A stretch of DNA of 64,000 bases from contig NC_018748.1 of the NCBI RefSeq assembly GCF_000263195.1, positions 1,922,001 to 1,986,000 of the forward strand, read 5' to 3'. Below the pieces are notes generated by a model, which saw only the letters and a list, made by a program, of their open reading frames with translations, searched no databases and was not told where the DNA came from. Every line of letters starts with the position of its first letter. The first letter of the stretch is position 1. The stretch is from Emticicia oligotrophica DSM 17448 (GTDB taxonomy: Bacteria; Bacteroidota; Bacteroidia; Cytophagales; Spirosomataceae). Made by a program: the position numbers and the translations under genes. This document shows, piece by piece, positions 62,015 through 64,000 of the stretch.

Positions 62015-64000
62015 ATGCAAAAACTCATTTTTTGGCGAAATTGGCCTAAAAACGAACAAATTAGCTTTAGTATAATTCTTTCAATTCTTGCTGTTTGTAT
62101 CTTATATCTTTCATTCACTTGGTTTCGAGGTTTAGAAAATGTCATTCATTGGGATATACTAAGTGAGCTCGATGAAATTCCCGCAGCGATTGATACCTTC
62201 TCAGATGGCAAACTTCGATTTGTTGTCAATGGAAACGCATATATTGTTAAAGAAAGGTTTTTGGCCTCAACAATGGATGTCAATTATTGGGCCAATTATG
62301 AAATGGCATTTGGCTTAGGCTTGGGTTTAGCTTTATTGCTCACAGCGTTTTCAACGATGAGTCGATATTGGTTTTTAGGAGGAATGGTTGCTTTGGCGGG
62401 AATGTTAATAACCATTCATCTTGAAATTATTTTTCAAGCAACTAATCAGTGGCCATTTTTAGTGGCTTTTGCGTTATTGGCAGGTTTATCATTCTATTTT
62501 AATAATTATGCTCCAAGTACAAACGCCCTCAAACGTTTTGGGAGTTTTTCGGCCTTAATTATATTAGTAGCAATCGGTATTGGTATAACAAGTAAGGTGC
62601 AGCAGCCTGCATTGGCGATTGTTTCCTATGGTTTACTTTCCGCAATTGTATTTTCGGTTATTTTTATACTGTTTATTTCTCACGAAATCATAGCAGCTTT
62701 AGTTTGGGTTGTATCTAATGCGGGCGTGAAAAATCGCAATCATTTACCTTCATTTTTAACTATCTCAAGTATCTACTTACTTAATGTATTGCTTATCTAT
62801 CTCGAAAAATCTCAATATATAGATTGGAATATTATTTCGATAAGTCCATTGGTGTTGTATGGTATTTCCATGCTTTTGGCTATTTGGGGTTTTAGAGAAT
62901 ATACCGAACAAGCTAATTGGTTTAATTTTCGCACCATTGCAGCATGGTTATATTTAGGTTTAGCTATTATCACCACACTTACGCTTACTTTTGCCTATGC
63001 AACAGCCAACGACCCACTCATCGAAGCATTTGAAGATTTTATCTCTTATGCACATTTATCAATGGGCATTTGCTTTGTTTTTTATATCCTTATAAATTTC
63101 ATCCAGCCACTACAAAAAGGTTTAGAAGTACATAAGGTTATCTACAAACCTAAGTTTTATGAACTGATGCTTTTTAGGTTGGCTGCTGCTATCGGTGTTT
63201 TCATGCTTATTTCATTTAAGAATTATAATAATTTCTTTCAAGCAAAAGCTGGTTATTATAATGCAATTGCTGATTATTATTTAGCTACTGATGATTTACA
63301 AGCTGCTGAAACATTTTACAAAGAAGCCTTACACTTCGATATTCGTAATCATAAATCAAATTATGCTTTAGCTTCATTAGCTCAAAAGAACAACGATAAA
63401 GAAAATACTGGTGTTTTTCTGAAAAATGCTTTGGAAAAAAATGCAAGTGCGTTTGCGTATGTAGGTTTGAGTAAGGTATTGCAGGAAAAAGATATGTTCT
63501 TTGACGCACTCTTTACTTTAAGAGAAGGGGTAAGTAAATTTCCAACAAATGAGGCTATTCTTACGAACTTAGCACAGTTGTATGAAAAAACAAAAGTGAT
63601 TGATTCGACCTTTTACTATTTGAACCTAGCTAAAGAGCACTGTGAAAATTGCGAATTGACAGAATCTAATTTACTGGCTTATCAGTTAAAATATAAAGCC
63701 AACACCACCGAAGATTTGAAAGTATTGAAATTTGAAAATAATACTACTACTTATACAAGTTTGAGAGCTAATCGTGCGGCATTTGATAAGCTCTCAAAGC
63801 GAGTAGCTGCTACGAATCTTAATCTAACAAAAGATTCATTGTTGAATGTGAGTCAGTTTGCTTTACTTTATAATCTTTCTACATTCAATAATTATCAGTT
63901 TAGTTATAGCACGAAAGAACTACAAAATATTCAAAAGAAAGAGTTGAATAATTCTTATTTTGAAGATTTAGAATTTGCTATTTCTTGTAGAAATTACTAT
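62015..64000 (+). CDS. Polytopic membrane protein with C-terminal TPR region (cut by window edge)
   Basis: The frame from ATG 62015 stays open for 662 codons to the right edge. Residues 1-410 contain about ten hydrophobic helices (for example ISFSIILSILAVCILYLSF, MAFGLGLGLALLLTAFSTM and ALIILVAIGIGI). A TPR-like soluble region begins near residue 412 (YYNAIADYYLATDDLQAAET, NALEKNASAFAYVGLSKVLQ). The domain order is unlike the usual TPR-then-membrane proteins. Function unrecognised. The start is 15 bp past the parS-like site. Antisense open frames at 61942-62145 and 63285-63509 are shadows. Confidence 0.8.
   Translation, partial: MQKLIFWRNWPKNEQISFSIILSILAVCILYLSFTWFRGLENVIHWDILSELDEIPAAIDTFSDGKLRFVVNGNAYIVKERFLASTMDVNYWANYEMAFGLGLGLALLLTAFSTMSRYWFLGGMVALAGMLITIHLEIIFQATNQWPFLVAFALLAGLSFYFNNYAPSTNALKRFGSFSALIILVAIGIGITSKVQQPALAIVSYGLLSAIVFSVIFILFISHEIIAALVWVVSNAGVKNRNHLPSFLTISSIYLLNVLLIYLEKSQYIDWNIISISPLVLYGISMLLAIWGFREYTEQANWFNFRTIAAWLYLGLAIITTLTLTFAYATANDPLIEAFEDFISYAHLSMGICFVFYILINFIQPLQKGLEVHKVIYKPKFYELMLFRLAAAIGVFMLISFKNYNNFFQAKAGYYNAIADYYLATDDLQAAETFYKEALHFDIRNHKSNYALASLAQKNNDKENTGVFLKNALEKNASAFAYVGLSKVLQEKDMFFDALFTLREGVSKFPTNEAILTNLAQLYEKTKVIDSTFYYLNLAKEHCENCELTESNLLAYQLKYKANTTEDLKVLKFENNTTTYTSLRANRAAFDKLSKRVAATNLNLTKDSLLNVSQFALLYNLSTFNNYQFSYSTKELQNIQKKELNNSYFEDLEFAISCRNYY

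Noticed and set aside
61942-63509. Minus-strand open frames at 61942-62145 and 63285-63509
   Set aside because: They are antisense to the long plus-strand membrane/TPR gene, which has clear hydrophobic helices and repeats.

Overview
The window looks like a chromosomal stretch from a Bacteroidota member, most likely order Cytophagales (inference). It is AT-rich. Gene starts lack Shine-Dalgarno motifs, and several genes have TTG-N18-20-TAnnTTTG promoters, the Bacteroidota pattern. Many products are Bacteroidota types: a GldJ-like gliding/type IX secretion lipoprotein, a CarboxypepD_reg-TonB receptor, a SecDF fusion, DUF4175, DUF1080, an SbsA-type Ig-like lipoprotein and DUF3467. No rRNA, tRNA, CRISPR array, insertion sequence or prophage was found.

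Layout. 1-6.8 kb: the start of an exported metallopeptidase, a TPR protein, an intergenic cluster of DnaA boxes (candidate oriC), an Ig-like lipoprotein and mnmG (gidA), with parS-like palindromes just upstream of mnmG. 6.8-18.6 kb: DUF4175, exonuclease III, a small unknown, comF, gldJ-like, mfd, ppk2 and an exported MsrA. 18.9-22.9 kb: a lipoprotein of unknown function, then a terminator-bounded operon with a LolA-like protein, a YidD carrying a signal peptide, two paralogous TPR/membrane proteins and a small beta-barrel. 23-34 kb: DUF1080, beta-propeller, rnc-fabF-acpP, kdsA, DUF3467, an S58 peptidase, a beta-barrel, an LVIVD propeller, a serpin and two small lipoproteins.

34.6-43.4 kb: a gamma-glutamyltransferase homologue, a two-gene Septu-like defence pair (AAA ATPase plus HNH nuclease) whose last codon overlaps the start of a large sortilin-like propeller gene, a second DUF1080 protein and a CobW GTPase. 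43.5-57.5 kb: kup, secDF, a small unknown, an HGSNAT-like acyltransferase, ndk, a Gfo/Idh oxidoreductase, icd and a TonB-dependent receptor with a long period-4 repeat insertion. 57.6-64 kb: a DUF3089 hydrolase, manC, a DsbA-family protein, yraN, psd, another parS-like site next to a perfect DnaA box, and a membrane/TPR protein cut by the right edge.

The most notable signals are the replication/segregation sites (DnaA-box cluster plus two 15/16 parS matches about 55 kb apart), the exported-YidD envelope operon, the Septu pair, the receptor repeat insertion, and GTAG-hairpin palindromes that resemble REP/BIME elements. Two real genes at the window edges (1-575 minus and 62015-64000 plus) are incomplete.
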